Positions 12,628 through 13,476 of a stretch of DNA of 13,476 nt are shown here, in pieces; positions within the stretch are counted from its first letter, which is position 1; every line of letters starts with the position of its first letter. The stretch comes from Smithella sp. (GTDB taxonomy: Bacteria > Desulfobacterota > Syntrophia > Syntrophales > Smithellaceae): assembly GCA_012797505.1 (NCBI GenBank), contig JAAZOZ010000221.1, positions 1 to 13,476 on the forward strand, written 5' to 3'. Position numbers and translations under genes: made by a program. The notes beneath the pieces are model-generated. The model made no database searches. It was not told the DNA's origin and saw only the letters and a program-made list of their open reading frames with translations.

Positions 12628-13476
12628 ATGAGCAACAGCAGCGCAAAAGAAAGCAGGTTGCCGGTACTCGGCATCAACAGCCTGGGACGCATCGGTAAAC
12701 TGACCCTGTGGCATCACGTCAACAGAAAGTACTTCAAAGAAATCATCGTCAACCAGGGCCGGGACATCGGCATGGGGATGGAAACCATCGCCCGGCTGAT
12801 TGAAGCCGACGCGACCTACGGGTTGCTCCACCGGTTTCTGTACGGCATCAAAGCCCAGCCCTGCATTCAGATTACGGACGAAAAAAACGGCAAGATGCTC
12901 ATCGACGGCATCCCGGTGACGGTCCTGCGGGAACAGCGCAATCCCATGAATATTCCCTGGCGCCAGTACGGGGCGGACATTGTCGTGGACTGCAGCGGCA
13001 GCTTCAAAGATCCGACCGTTCCCGTGGACGACAAAAAAGGCTCCATCCGGGGTCACTTAAACGGCGGCGCCAAAGCGGTCATTCATTCCGCGCCTTTCAA
13101 GATCAAAAACAAGGCTCTTTCGACGCCGGAAGATACCACGACGCTGATTTACGGCATCAACCATACGGCCTTCAACCCCAAGAAGCACCTGTTGATTTCC
13201 GCGGCATCCTGCACCACAACGGGGCTTGCGCACATGGTCAAACCGCTTCTGGACAACAAGGAAACCAGCACCATCCTGACGGCGTCCATGTCCACAATTC
13301 ATGCCGTGACCAATACGCAGAGCGTTCTGGACAAGCTGCCCAAGGCGGGCGAGAAAGATATCCGCAAAACGCGCAGCATCCTCAACAATATCATTCTGAC
13401 CTCGACCGGCGCGGCCAAGGCCCTGGCCGAAGTTATTCCGGAAGTTAAAAACATCGGCTTCATGGGCGATTCCATC
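12628..13476 (+). CDS. Glyceraldehyde-3-phosphate dehydrogenase (divergent), 3'-truncated by window end
   Basis: The first 283 residues of an NAD(P)-dependent glyceraldehyde-3-phosphate dehydrogenase, the glycolytic/gluconeogenic step between glyceraldehyde-3-phosphate and 1,3-bisphosphoglycerate. The Rossmann start is LGINSLGRIGK (14-24, usual form VGINGFGRIGR). The catalytic cysteine Cys195 lies in SAASCTTTGLAH (usual SNASCTTNCLAP), and its base His225 in IHAVTNTQSVLDKLPK (usual HAYTxDQ). ILTSTGAAKALAEVIPE (256-272) matches PTSTGAAKAVGKVLPEL. Cys195 is about 45 residues later than in the standard 331-residue enzyme, showing insertions in the NAD-binding domain; the replacement of N by T and C by G after the catalytic motif marks a divergent subfamily. 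Activity is likely but cofactor preference cannot be read. It starts at ATG 12628 after AAAGGAGG and continues past the window, so the end is not its stop. Confidence 0.9.
   Translation, partial: MSNSSAKESRLPVLGINSLGRIGKLTLWHHVNRKYFKEIIVNQGRDIGMGMETIARLIEADATYGLLHRFLYGIKAQPCIQITDEKNGKMLIDGIPVTVLREQRNPMNIPWRQYGADIVVDCSGSFKDPTVPVDDKKGSIRGHLNGGAKAVIHSAPFKIKNKALSTPEDTTTLIYGINHTAFNPKKHLLISAASCTTTGLAHMVKPLLDNKETSTILTASMSTIHAVTNTQSVLDKLPKAGEKDIRKTRSILNNIILTSTGAAKALAEVIPEVKNIGFMGDSI

Noticed and set aside
1..13476. CRISPR arrays, tRNA or rRNA genes, insertion sequences, prophage or integrase genes.
   Set aside because: No regularly spaced repeats, no tRNA-like cloverleaf and no transposase or integrase product were recognised by eye on either strand.

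Overview
The window looks like an anaerobic, GC-rich proteobacterium of the Desulfobacterota (former Deltaproteobacteria), possibly a Syntrophales-type fatty-acid or aromatic degrader. This rests on the mercury-methylation pair hgcA-hgcB, a C_GCAxxG_C_C redox protein, a DUF169 protein, paired acyl-CoA dehydrogenase and crotonase genes, and a GTCATTCC...GGAATGACA dispersed repeat of a kind common in that group. The taxonomic call is inference; no rRNA or marker gene is present.

Layout. Positions 48-10077 hold eight genes, all on the minus strand. In order of coordinates they are a GNAT acetyltransferase, a DUF169 protein, an AT-rich DHA2-type MFS transporter, an exported MetX-like alpha/beta hydrolase, an integral-membrane acyltransferase, a 608-residue acyl-CoA dehydrogenase, a crotonase and a cysteine-rich C_GCAxxG_C_C protein. 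Clear sigma70-type promoters can be read upstream of the hydrolase, the acyltransferase and the crotonase. The gaps hold repeats: a paired REP-like element and a 22-bp palindrome in the 770-bp gap at 5821-6590, and an 81-bp MITE-like inverted repeat between the crotonase and the dehydrogenase.

From 10292 onward the window reads on the plus strand. A promoter (TTGACA, 16 bp, CATAAT) drives a compact three-gene unit: a MarR-family regulator, hgcA (corrinoid membrane protein with the NVWCAAGK cap-helix motif) and hgcB (2[4Fe-4S] ferredoxin with Cys73 and cysteine clusters in its tail). An imperfect 21-bp palindrome lies on the -10 box and is a good candidate operator for the MarR protein. HgcA and HgcB together methylate Hg(II) to methylmercury, so the regulator may control that activity. 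A divergent glyceraldehyde-3-phosphate dehydrogenase gene follows and runs off the end of the window.

The most notable content is the marR-hgcA-hgcB operon. It has a candidate operator, a regulator ending in a CxCC cysteine cluster, and an HgcA with an N-terminal extension carrying a CGCGG motif.
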